Source: Candidatus Aminicenantota bacterium (GTDB lineage: Bacteria; Acidobacteriota; Aminicenantia; UBA2199). From it: a DNA stretch of 7,109 nucleotides. Positions 1 to 6,770 of this stretch are shown piece after piece (position 1 is the first letter of the stretch; each line of letters starts with the position of its first letter). Both the position numbers and the translations under genes were made by a program. The notes beneath the pieces are model-generated. The model worked only from the letters and a program-made list of their open reading frames with translations, ran no database searches and had not been told where the DNA came from. Location: positions 1 through 7,109 of the forward strand of contig JAUXFB010000065.1 in the NCBI GenBank assembly GCA_030620255.1. The letters run 5' to 3'.

Positions 1-471
1 GGATTCAATAACATCCAGCTCTTTATTCATTACAAAAATAAATAGTAATGTTGAAGATAAAACATAAAAAATCAAACTGATCTTTACACTTGATGTGACT
101 TCAATTATTTCATGTTTATTTACCATACCTTTTTTGATCATAACAATAATTGCCACAGCACCAATTCCAAGAAGATTACCCATAGCAGAGAACACGATAT
201 TTAATGTGCCTGAACCAGCTTTTTCACCGAGCTCTAAAGTTTTCCAGGCTTCATATGTTATAAATGGTGTTGCAGCAAGTATTGCCATAACAATTTCAGG
301 ACCGGACGTAGCTAAAGCTTGAAAGGTTGATGCGATTACATCTTCAGGCAAATGTAATAATTTTCCAATCCTTCCTCCGACTTTTTTTAAAGGACCTGAA
401 AGTATAAATATCACATAACATGAAGCAGCTAAAACAAACAATCCATAAATAAATAAAATAATCTCTTTCAT
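1..471 (-). CDS. Na+/Ca2+ exchanger-like membrane antiporter, N-terminal 157 residues (partial)
   Basis: The minus strand is open from an ATG at 469-471 to the left edge (157 codons, no stop). The translation begins MKEIILFIYGLFVLAASCYV, a first membrane helix. It continues with LPEDVIASTFQALATSGPEI (residues 41-60), then GSGTLNIVFSAMGNLLGIG (86-104). This is the layout of the first α-repeat of the CaCA superfamily, in which an A-x-(G/A)-T-S-x-P-E helix carries the cation-binding Glu (here E59) and a second helix has a conserved Asn (here probably N99). Such proteins exchange Na+ or H+ for Ca2+ across the inner membrane. Two further hydrophobic stretches follow (about 96-112 and 131-148). The GSGT stretch resembles NCKX-type exchangers more than short bacterial YrbG-type ones. 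The second α-repeat lies outside the window, so completeness and ion specificity are unknown. No strong Shine-Dalgarno precedes the ATG. It is divergent from the lipid-transport operon and may be functionally unrelated. Confidence 0.72.
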   Translation of the reverse strand, partial: MKEIILFIYGLFVLAASCYVIFILSGPLKKVGGRIGKLLHLPEDVIASTFQALATSGPEIVMAILAATPFITYEAWKTLELGEKAGSGTLNIVFSAMGNLLGIGAVAIIVMIKKGMVNKHEIIEVTSSVKISLIFYVLSSTLLFIFVMNKELDVIES

Positions 472-491
472 TTGATACTTTTAATTTATTT

Positions 492-520
492 ATTTTAACA
501 AAGCCAATAATTTAAGTCAA
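492..520 (-). promoter_or_regulatory. Predicted sigma70 promoter for the exchanger gene
   Basis: On the minus strand, TTGACT (plus-strand 515-520) and TAAAAT (plus-strand 492-497) are separated by exactly 17 bp. Each hexamer differs from consensus at one position. Transcription would start near 485, giving a very short leader of about 14 nt before the ATG at 471, consistent with the absence of a strong ribosome-binding site. Predicted from sequence only. Confidence 0.55.
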
Positions 521-656
521 CTTATGAAGTGAATCATCAATAATTGTTTTAAAATAACAACATATAAAAATAACCCCTATAATGATTACTGGTACAGCTC
601 CCTTTTCATTAAAACACTGGTAAGGCTTTTTATCTGTTGGATTTTATTTAAAGTAA

Positions 657-667
657 TGTGATTCACA
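657..667. repeat. 11-bp perfect palindrome TGTGATTCACA
   Basis: TGTGA-T-TCACA is a perfect inverted repeat around the T at 662. The sequence GTGAATCA at 529-536, just upstream of the leftward -35 box, repeats eight bases of its minus-strand reading. It may be a regulator site shared by the two divergent genes. The half-sites look like CRP half-sites, but the 1-bp gap rules out a CRP site, which needs 6 bp. It could be chance in AT-rich DNA. Confidence 0.25.
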
Positions 668-752
668 CGTACTTGTGGTCATCCATTATAAGTTAATTAT
701 CAATTCAATAGAGTAATTTTTTGTTTTTTTCTAATTATTAAAATTAAAAAAC

Positions 753-781
753 TTGACATGATAGTTTCAAAATGTTAAAAT
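753..781 (+). promoter_or_regulatory. Predicted sigma70 promoter for the tetR-RND operon
   Basis: A perfect TTGACA -35 box (753-758) and a TAAAAT -10 box (776-781, one mismatch) are separated by exactly 17 bp, so this should be a strong promoter when unrepressed. The expected start point is near 788, inside the left arm of the palindrome at 784-810. The ATG at 772 lies inside the promoter, before the start point, so it cannot be the TetR start codon. Confidence 0.78.
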
Positions 782-783
782 CG

Positions 784-810
784 ACTTTTAGACCAATTTG
801 GTCGATAAGT
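784..810. promoter_or_regulatory. Predicted TetR operator, 27-bp palindrome
   Basis: The core GACCAATTTGGTC (791-803) is a perfect 13-bp inverted repeat centred on T797. Extending outward, arms of 13 bases match at 11 positions (only 788/806 and 790/804 fail). Its position over the predicted transcription start, right before a TetR-family gene, is typical of an autoregulatory operator: a bound dimer would block transcription of the regulator and any co-transcribed genes. No second copy of the GACC/GGTC core is visible between the regulator and the RND gene. Confidence 0.7.
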
Positions 811-811
811 T

Positions 812-815
812 GGAG
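812..815 (+). promoter_or_regulatory. Ribosome-binding site of the TetR gene
   Basis: GGAG lies 7 nt before the ATG at 823. Together with the promoter position it fixes this start, rather than the in-frame ATG at 772. Confidence 0.65.
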
Positions 816-822
816 TTACATT

Positions 823-1407
823 ATGAAAAATTCTAAAAAAGATGTTAGAGAAATTATTATCAATGCTGCAAGTGGAATATTTGCTCGTTTTGGTTTTAAA
901 AAGGCAACAGTTAAAGAAATTGCTCAAGCAGCTCACAAAGCAAAAAGTTCTATTTACCACTATTTCAAGAGTAAAAATAAAATTTTTAAAGCAGTAGTGG
1001 AAAAAGAGAGTGAATTACTTAAAAAAGAGATAATCAAATCTATAAACAAGGAAGATACCCCTCAGAAAAAGATACGTGCTTATATTATTACAAGAATGAA
1101 AGTTCTTAACAATTTAGCTAATTTTTATAATGCTCTCAAAGACGAATATCTTAATCACTATGGATTTATTGAAAAACTGAGAGAGAAGCATTATGCAGAT
1201 GAAATTATAATAATGAAAAAAATATTGAAAAATGGAGTTGATGAGGGAATTTTTCTTATTAGGGATTTAGAAACAACAGCATATTCCATAATCACTGCAT
1301 TGAAGAGTCTGGAATATTCATGGGTTATAGAAAATAACGTTTCAATGATTGAAAAAAAGATTGATAATTTATTGGAAATTCTTTTTAACGGTTTAGTTAA
1401 AAAGTAA
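823..1407 (+). CDS. TetR/AcrR-family transcriptional regulator
   Basis: This is a 194-residue protein of typical TetR size. The N-terminal DNA-binding domain (about residues 8-56) contains INAASGIFARFGFKKATV, then the helix-turn-helix EIAQAAHKAKSSIYHYFKSK with the family hallmark (S/T)-x-Y-x-(Y/H)-F and the K-x-x-I-F/L-x-x-V that follows. The C-terminal part (about 60-194) is helical and divergent, as expected for a ligand-binding and dimerisation domain; its ligand cannot be read from sequence. The start at 823 is chosen over an in-frame ATG at 772 because 772 lies within the -10 region and 823 has a GGAG site. The longer frame would add 17 residues with no TetR similarity. A palindromic operator covers its own start point, so it is probably an autorepressor. 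It is followed after 121 bp by the RND exporter, matching the common arrangement of a TetR repressor in front of the pump it controls. The ligand may be the transported lipid or a precursor (inference). Confidence 0.92.
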   Translation: MKNSKKDVREIIINAASGIFARFGFKKATVKEIAQAAHKAKSSIYHYFKSKNKIFKAVVEKESELLKKEIIKSINKEDTPQKKIRAYIITRMKVLNNLANFYNALKDEYLNHYGFIEKLREKHYADEIIIMKKILKNGVDEGIFLIRDLETTAYSIITALKSLEYSWVIENNVSMIEKKIDNLLEILFNGLVKK

Positions 1408-1528
1408 TTTTTTTTACTTATGATTCAAGCAAAAAACTATTTCAGTCTATTGTTTGAATTTAGTAATACTAAGATTTGTTTGAGAATTTAGCTTTATAAC
1501 GGTTCTTGATAATTTACAGGAGGAATAA
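1408..1528 (+). other. tetR-RND intergenic spacer, no clear promoter
   Basis: This 121-bp AT-rich gap begins with a run of T right after the TetR stop codon. AAGTAA (1402-1407) and TTACTT (1414-1419) could pair, but the stem is only 6 bp with one G-C pair, so I do not call a terminator. No -35/-10 pair with 16-18 bp spacing stands out, and the operator palindrome seen at 784-810 is not repeated. Read-through from the upstream promoter is therefore the simplest reading. Confidence 0.4.
1518..1523 (+). promoter_or_regulatory. Strong ribosome-binding site of the RND gene
   Basis: A full AGGAGG lies 5 nt before the ATG at 1529. It sets the start and is useful taxonomically, because it shows the host relies on Shine-Dalgarno pairing. 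Confidence 0.8.
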
Positions 1529-4480
1529 ATGAGAAAATTTGCTGAATTAGTTCTAAAGTATCGTATTTTAATTATAATTGTAACTGTTATTTTAACAGTA
1601 CTTATGTCATATCAATTGAAGGATCTGGAAATAAACAGTGATATTTTGAAATACTTACCGCAAGATGATCCAAATGTATTAATGTTTAATGAAGTTGGAA
1701 AAAAATTCGGAGGAAATTCATTAGCAATGATTGCTTTAGAAGCTAATGATGTATTTAACTCTAACACTTTAAATCGTATTAATATTATCACCCAGAAATT
1801 TAAGGAAATGCCTGAAATATCTTATGTAACCAGCCTTACAGATGTGATTGATATAAAAAAAATCGAAGATGGTTTGGAAATAGGAAAATTGGTTGATAGT
1901 TATCAAATCCCAACTGAAAAAAAGGAATTAGAAAGGATAAAGAACTACACTTTATCTAAAGAAATGTATATAGGGAATATCATCTCCAATGATGGGACAA
2001 TTGCTGTCATAATCGCACGATTAAAAGATGGTGTTGATAAAATTTTAGTTGGACGAAAAATGAAAGAATTTGTTTTAAGCACCAAAGGAGATGAAAAACT
2101 CTATTTTGCTGGTATTCCCTTCCAGATGATTTTCCTAACTGATATAATAAAATCTGATATCATTTTACTTCTTCCAATTGTAATTATTTTAATTTCTATC
2201 ATTCTGGCAATAAGCTTTCGGAGTAAGCGTGGTGTTATATTACCTTTAGCTACTGTAATAATCAGCACAATTTGGGGATTGGGTTTAATGTCATTTCTGG
2301 GGACCAAACTCACCATTGCTTCTGAAGGAATGCCTGTATTATTGCTGGCAATAGGCAGTGCTTATGGTATTCACTTAATAAATAAATATTTAGAAGATAT
2401 AAAAAAGGGAGATAATAAAATTGAAGCTATCAAAGATACCATCAGTGAAGTAGGAGTTCCCATCTTTTTAGCAGGATTAACTACAAGCATAGGATTTCTA
2501 GCATTTCTTACTTCTAATCTGACTCTGATCAAAGAATTCGGTATCTTTACAGCAATCGGAGTTTTATTTGCATTTCTCGTATCAATTACTTTTTTACCTG
2601 CTCTGGTGTCATTTATGAAAGTTCCTAAAACCAGAAAAAATCAGAAATTAGTTCAAGATACTTTTATTTATCATTTTATAAAAAAGTTAAGTGTATTCAT
2701 TATAAGAAAAAAAATTATGGTCGTAATTATAGGATTTTGCATTTGTATTATTGGCATACTTTCACTTTTTAATATTAGTAGAGAAGTAAATATGGTAGAT
2801 TATTTTAAAAAGAATAGTGAAATTCGCAAGGCAGAAGAGATGATGGAAGCAAAACTTGGTGGTTCTATTCCTATTCAAATTATAGTTAAAGGTAATTTAA
2901 AAGATCCCGCTATCTTAAAAGAGATAATGAAATTAGAAAAATATCTCAAAAGTTTACCTGATGTACATGATCCTCAGTCTATTGCCGATTTAATCTGCGA
3001 AATGAATTATGTAATGAATGACCATTACTCTATTCCAGAGACTCGCAAAGGTGTGGAAAATCTATGGTTCTTTTTAGAAGGAAATGAGATCCTTCCACAA
3101 TTGATTAACTCAGAAAATAATGAAGGGCTGATACAAGCAAAATTAGGAAGCGTTAATACAAAGAGGTTGTTTTTTATAACCAATAGTATAAACCAATATA
3201 TTTCCAAAAAAATCCCTCCAGAAATAGTAAAAATTAACTTAGTAGAAGCAAATTCTAACCTAAAAGAAATCAATCATTTGAGAGTAAAAAATATTATGAA
3301 TAATATATCTTACGATTCAGCTCATTATAGTTTTGAAATAAATGATAAAAATGCTTTACGTATGATTTTACAAAAATATATTTCACAAAACATTCAGGCT
3401 AACCAACAACCACTTAAACATAATATCTCGGCTAAATTAGAAGATTATTTTAATGATGATGAAAGTGATTTGAATATTGAATCAACACCTCTCAGGGAAG
3501 ATTTGGTTAAATTAATTATTGTAAATATGGAACAAAACCAGGATTATTCCAAAAAAAATATTTTATCTCAATTACAAAAAGAAGTACCTGCCTCATATTA
3601 TGCAGATGATCCAGAGCTATTGAACTATGCAGCAATATCAATATCAGCAATCATCAAAAATGAGATAGAATGGAATAAGATTAACAACTTGATAATTGAA
3701 ATAAAACCATTTTTTTCTAAGGACTTGAGTCAATATCCTGATTTTCAAAAGAATTTAATTGGAGATATCTGGGATATTAATAACACTCAAATAACAATTC
3801 CATATTCTTATTACAAGAAACTTAATCTTAATAATCAACAGCACTCCCCTATTATTATGAATTTCCAACAAACCGGACTTCCAATAATTTATAAAGATAT
3901 TGATAGCAAAATTATCTCCAGTCAGGCATTAAGCCTCATTTTCGCACTCGGATTGGTCCTGATTTTGTTAACAATTCAATTTAAATCCTATATTGGTGGA
4001 TTAATTTCCATTTTACCCATTATACTTACTGTTTTTTTTAATTTTATTATAATGTGGATTTTTAAAATTCCTCTGGATACAGTTACTGTTATGATCGGAA
4101 GTGTGGCTGTTGGAATCGGTATCGATTATACCATTCACTTCAATAACCGTTTTCATTTTGAACTTGCCAGAAAGCAAAGTAAAGAGAATGCTCTTAACGC
4201 AACCCTACAAACAACAGGTAAAGCCATAATAATAAATGCATTTTCTGTAATGCTTGGTTTCTTAACACTTTTATTTGGTAATATTGTTCCAATGCAAAGA
4301 TTTGGCTGGTTAATTGCACTAACTATGGCAATTAGTGCTTTAACGGCATTAATATTTTTGCCATCTTTAATTCTGCTAACACAGACCTCTTTTTTAGGAA
4401 ATTTAAAAAACAATACATTAAAAAATATAAATGGAATTCAATCAAAAATGAAGGAACGTATAAAAAATTTTAAGAGATAA
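1529..4480 (+). CDS. RND-superfamily exporter, MMPL/COG1033 type
   Basis: This 983-residue inner-membrane protein has the duplicated RND plan. TM1 is about residues 11-29, periplasmic loop 1 about 30-208, and a five-helix block 211-365. TM7 is about 397-415, loop 2 about 416-797, and a second five-helix block 799-950. Each block has the sterol-sensing-like layout of MMPL proteins. The second half carries GIGIDYTIHF (862-871), where D866 is the expected proton-relay Asp of HAE3/MMPL pumps. The matching first-half segment is AIGSAYGIHLINKY (274-287), with A278 where the Asp would be, so proton coupling is probably asymmetric. Loop 2 is about twice as long as loop 1; most of the extra length is at about 500-770, which is hydrophilic and unlike anything I recognise. 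No membrane-fusion (HlyD/AcrA-like) gene is next to it. The partners are a LolA-like protein and a β-barrel, which points to lipid or hydrophobe transport, as for HpnN (hopanoids) or MmpL3 (mycolates), rather than drug efflux. The substrate is not established. Confidence 0.9.
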   Translation: MRKFAELVLKYRILIIIVTVILTVLMSYQLKDLEINSDILKYLPQDDPNVLMFNEVGKKFGGNSLAMIALEANDVFNSNTLNRINIITQKFKEMPEISYVTSLTDVIDIKKIEDGLEIGKLVDSYQIPTEKKELERIKNYTLSKEMYIGNIISNDGTIAVIIARLKDGVDKILVGRKMKEFVLSTKGDEKLYFAGIPFQMIFLTDIIKSDIILLLPIVIILISIILAISFRSKRGVILPLATVIISTIWGLGLMSFLGTKLTIASEGMPVLLLAIGSAYGIHLINKYLEDIKKGDNKIEAIKDTISEVGVPIFLAGLTTSIGFLAFLTSNLTLIKEFGIFTAIGVLFAFLVSITFLPALVSFMKVPKTRKNQKLVQDTFIYHFIKKLSVFIIRKKIMVVIIGFCICIIGILSLFNISREVNMVDYFKKNSEIRKAEEMMEAKLGGSIPIQIIVKGNLKDPAILKEIMKLEKYLKSLPDVHDPQSIADLICEMNYVMNDHYSIPETRKGVENLWFFLEGNEILPQLINSENNEGLIQAKLGSVNTKRLFFITNSINQYISKKIPPEIVKINLVEANSNLKEINHLRVKNIMNNISYDSAHYSFEINDKNALRMILQKYISQNIQANQQPLKHNISAKLEDYFNDDESDLNIESTPLREDLVKLIIVNMEQNQDYSKKNILSQLQKEVPASYYADDPELLNYAAISISAIIKNEIEWNKINNLIIEIKPFFSKDLSQYPDFQKNLIGDIWDINNTQITIPYSYYKKLNLNNQQHSPIIMNFQQTGLPIIYKDIDSKIISSQALSLIFALGLVLILLTIQFKSYIGGLISILPIILTVFFNFIIMWIFKIPLDTVTVMIGSVAVGIGIDYTIHFNNRFHFELARKQSKENALNATLQTTGKAIIINAFSVMLGFLTLLFGNIVPMQRFGWLIALTMAISALTALIFLPSLILLTQTSFLGNLKNNTLKNINGIQSKMKERIKNFKR

Positions 4481-4527
4481 CAAAAGGAAAAGCTTCTCAT
4501 GAATAATAAGATATATTTTCAAATAAT

Positions 4528-4535
4528 AAAGGAGG
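4528..4535 (+). promoter_or_regulatory. Ribosome-binding site of the LolA-like gene
   Basis: AAAGGAGG lies 8 nt before the ATG at 4544 and is much stronger than the AGGAAA before the in-frame ATG at 4499. It therefore decides the start. Confidence 0.75.
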
Positions 4536-4543
4536 ATACAAAA

Positions 4544-5296
4544 ATGAAAAAAATCACTTTATCAATTTTTTTAATGTTAGGCATTATAATGTCTTTGCCC
4601 CAGGATCTGCCTGCGGAAAAACAGCTTACAGCACTGCAGATCCTTGAGAAAGTCGATGATGTTATTAATGCCCCCAAAGATCAGGACTTAAAAATAAAAC
4701 TAATTCTGGTTGACAAGAATGGAAAAGAAAAAATACGCGAGATGAGCATGCTTCAAAAAGGCAGTGATAAAAGGATGGTGAAATTTCTTTCGCCAGCCAA
4801 TCAGAAGGGAATTGCTTTCCTTTCACTTCCTAATGATATCATGTATCTATATCTGCCTGCTTTTAAAAAAGTGAGGAGAATAGCTTCACACGTTAAAAAC
4901 ACGAAATTTGCAGGCACAGACTTTACCTATGAAGATATGGAGGCAATAAGATACTCAGAAAAGTATAACCCTGAGTTGATGAAAAAAGAAAATGATTCTT
5001 ATGTTCTCCAACTGACGCCTAAAAAGGAGGTTAAAACCGACTATTCAAAATTGATAATATGGATTAGATCTGACAACTTTTACCCATTTAAAATTGAATA
5101 TTATAATAAAAATAGAATACTTTACAAAATAATGTTAAGAGAAAAAATAGAGAAAGTAAATGACTATTGGATATCAAAGGAATCTGAAATGGAAGATTTG
5201 AAAACTAAGCATAAAACAAAAATGTGTATAGTTAATGTAAAATTTGATTCAGGGATACTTGAAAAAAAATTCTCAAAACGATATCTAAACAGATAA
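4544..5296 (+). CDS. Periplasmic LolA-like protein (outer membrane lipoprotein-sorting family, PF17131-type)
   Basis: This is a 250-residue secreted protein. Starting at 4544 gives a normal signal peptide: MKK, a hydrophobic core (residues 4-18), then LPA and likely cleavage after A24. An in-frame ATG 45 bp upstream would bury this under 15 polar residues, so I reject it. There is no lipobox Cys, so the mature protein should be soluble in the periplasm. The region at about 75-133 (KRMVKFLSPANQKGIAFLSL, then MYLYLPAFKKVRRI and FAGTDFTYEDME) is the recognisable signature of LolA-like proteins found next to RND exporters. The rest alternates short β-strands, as expected for the LolA/LppX half-barrel that shields an acyl chain. 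It starts 63 bp after the RND stop codon and ends 19 bp before the barrel gene. It probably carries a hydrophobic ligand between the RND pump and the outer membrane (inference from family and context). It is not canonical LolA of the Lol pathway. Confidence 0.85.
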   Translation: MKKITLSIFLMLGIIMSLPQDLPAEKQLTALQILEKVDDVINAPKDQDLKIKLILVDKNGKEKIREMSMLQKGSDKRMVKFLSPANQKGIAFLSLPNDIMYLYLPAFKKVRRIASHVKNTKFAGTDFTYEDMEAIRYSEKYNPELMKKENDSYVLQLTPKKEVKTDYSKLIIWIRSDNFYPFKIEYYNKNRILYKIMLREKIEKVNDYWISKESEMEDLKTKHKTKMCIVNVKFDSGILEKKFSKRYLNR

Positions 5297-5315
5297 AAAA
5301 ATAAAAGGGAAAAGC

Positions 5316-6689
5316 ATGAAAATAAAATTGTTTTCAATAATAGTTGTGTATATATTGTTATGCTTATTTTCGTTGCCAGTAAATGCACAGAATGATAATT
5401 CTTCTGATAAAGGAATTAAATTAGGAGGATATTTACAAACCGACAATCGCCTTTGTTTAAAAGATGATAATGAGTTTTCATGGCAGGAATATAGGCTTGG
5501 TTTAAAAGCAGAAGCTAAACCTCTTGAAAAAGCACGCTTCTACAGTGAAGTATGGCTGAGATCTTGGGGTTTTCCAAATGTACAAAACATTTCTGATTTA
5601 AAGGATAAAAACATGGTCTCTACCTGGAATTTAGATTTAAGAGAGGCATATGTTGATTTCTATAGTTTCCTTTCAGATAACCTTGATATACGTATAGGAA
5701 GACAACGAATAGCCTGGGGTACAGGAGATAAGTTTAATCCAACAGACAACCTTAATCCCTATGATCTGGAAGATATCTGGGACTTTGGCAGACATCTGGG
5801 ATCTGATGGGTTCAAAATATCTTATTATCCAGGAGATTTTACATTTACTGTTGTTTATATTCCTCTATTTACTCCATCTGTTTTGCCACGTGGTAACTGG
5901 GCTTCTGCATTATCGTCGCCTATGGAACTTCCCCATGGACTAATTTTAGGCACTTTAGCTGATACAATTGATTTACCAGAGAAAAATTTAAAAGAGGGGT
6001 CTACAATAGGTATCAAGATTTCAAAAAATATTTTTGATTTTGATTTCTCTTTAAGCTATGTTCATGCAAGAGATCCACTTCCTCTGGCAAATAAAATCAC
6101 ATTTATACCTACAGAAAAATATGAAGAAGTGGATATTAAAAGTCAACTTATTTATCCGAGGATGAACATAGCAGGAATAGACCTTGCAGGAGCAATTGGA
6201 AGCATTGGTATATGGGCCGAAGCAGCTCTGTTTTTTCCAGAAAAAATCAAAATGATAACAGATTTATCCTCTTTAGGAATGGGAGTTCATGAGTCTGTTG
6301 CTTTAGATAATAAACCATATATTAAATATGTAATAGGAATGGATTATACTTTTAAAAATGGAATTTATCTGAATATACAATATTTGCACGGTTTTATTCA
6401 CGAAAGAGGTGCTACTAATCTGGAAGATTATTTTATGTTTGGTCTGGAATGTAAATTACTTGATAATAAACTCAAAATAACGCCTATTGCTGGAGGAATA
6501 GAAATAAAAGAATTTAAAGATATTAAAAATAATTATGCAATTATATACTCCCCTATGATTACGTACTACCCTTTTGATAATGCTGAAATTACCATTGGTT
6601 TACGTTTGATAGATGGCAAAGATACAACTAGTTTCGGAAGAGTAAAAGATTACGATGAACTCTTCTTTAGCCTGAAATATAACTTTTAA
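5316..6689 (+). CDS. Outer-membrane β-barrel protein, DUF1302-like
   Basis: This 457-residue protein has a signal peptide (MKIK, hydrophobic core at about 5-20, VNA with likely cleavage after residue 24). The mature part has many alternating hydrophobic/aromatic strands, such as LDIRIGRQRIAWG, FTFTVVYIPLF and FDFDFSLSYVHA. It ends in LFFSLKYNF, whose terminal Phe is the usual signal for BAM-dependent insertion. The segment at 128-153, from GRQRIAWGTG to NPYDLED, matches the G-R-Q-x(3)-W-G ... (N/D)-P-x-D motif typical of DUF1302 barrels. It is shorter than many DUF1302 members (often near 600 residues), so the assignment is family-like rather than exact. The start has AAGGGA at 5305-5310, 5 nt before the ATG. 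From recall, DUF1302 barrels lie beside LolA-fold (DUF1329) proteins and RND exporters in proteobacteria, the same trio as here. Likely role: outer-membrane acceptor or pore for the hydrophobic cargo. Porin-type uptake is the alternative. Confidence 0.82.
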   Translation: MKIKLFSIIVVYILLCLFSLPVNAQNDNSSDKGIKLGGYLQTDNRLCLKDDNEFSWQEYRLGLKAEAKPLEKARFYSEVWLRSWGFPNVQNISDLKDKNMVSTWNLDLREAYVDFYSFLSDNLDIRIGRQRIAWGTGDKFNPTDNLNPYDLEDIWDFGRHLGSDGFKISYYPGDFTFTVVYIPLFTPSVLPRGNWASALSSPMELPHGLILGTLADTIDLPEKNLKEGSTIGIKISKNIFDFDFSLSYVHARDPLPLANKITFIPTEKYEEVDIKSQLIYPRMNIAGIDLAGAIGSIGIWAEAALFFPEKIKMITDLSSLGMGVHESVALDNKPYIKYVIGMDYTFKNGIYLNIQYLHGFIHERGATNLEDYFMFGLECKLLDNKLKITPIAGGIEIKEFKDIKNNYAIIYSPMITYYPFDNAEITIGLRLIDGKDTTSFGRVKDYDELFFSLKYNF

Positions 6690-6770
6690 ACTATATTTTA
6701 TATGAAAAGCAACAATACAAAAAACAATCGTTACTTACATTTAAAGAAAATAAACAATCAGGAGTAAATT
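6690..6770 (+). other. Spacer before the α-oxoamine synthase gene
   Basis: This 81-bp AT-rich spacer ends with an AGGAG site at 6760-6764, 6 nt before the ATG at 6771. ATATTTTATAT just after the barrel stop codon can pair but has no G-C pairs, so it is not a credible terminator. No promoter is evident. Co-transcription with the transport genes is likely but not proven. Confidence 0.4.

Larger units (their letters stand above)
472..822. other. Divergent intergenic control region
   Basis: This 351-base gap separates the leftward exchanger gene from the rightward TetR gene. It holds the leftward promoter (492-520), the rightward promoter (753-781), the palindromic operator at the rightward start point (784-810) and a short palindrome (657-667). 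I see no convincing gene, tRNA or structured RNA in 521-752, which is AT-rich with several oligo-T and oligo-A runs. Confidence 0.7.

Noticed and set aside
95..322. 75-codon open frame on the plus strand
   Set aside because: It lies fully antisense to the exchanger gene, whose minus-strand translation has clear CaCA motifs; this frame has no ribosome-binding site and no recognisable product.
657..667. CRP-binding site
   Set aside because: The half-sites TGTGA and TCACA are present, but they are 1 bp apart instead of 6.
772..822. Upstream in-frame ATG for the TetR gene, adding 17 residues
   Set aside because: The codon lies within the promoter, ahead of the predicted transcription start, and the added residues are simply the translated operator region.
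1402..1419. Possible terminator hairpin after the TetR gene (AAGTAA, T run, TTACTT)
   Set aside because: The stem is only 6 bp with a single G-C pair, and the T run is in the loop rather than after the stem.
4499..4543. Upstream in-frame ATG for the LolA-like gene
   Set aside because: It would put 15 polar residues before an otherwise normal signal peptide, and the ATG at 4544 has a much stronger ribosome-binding site.
5761..5943. 60-codon open frame on the plus strand
   Set aside because: It is an out-of-frame shadow inside the β-barrel gene, with no start signals.
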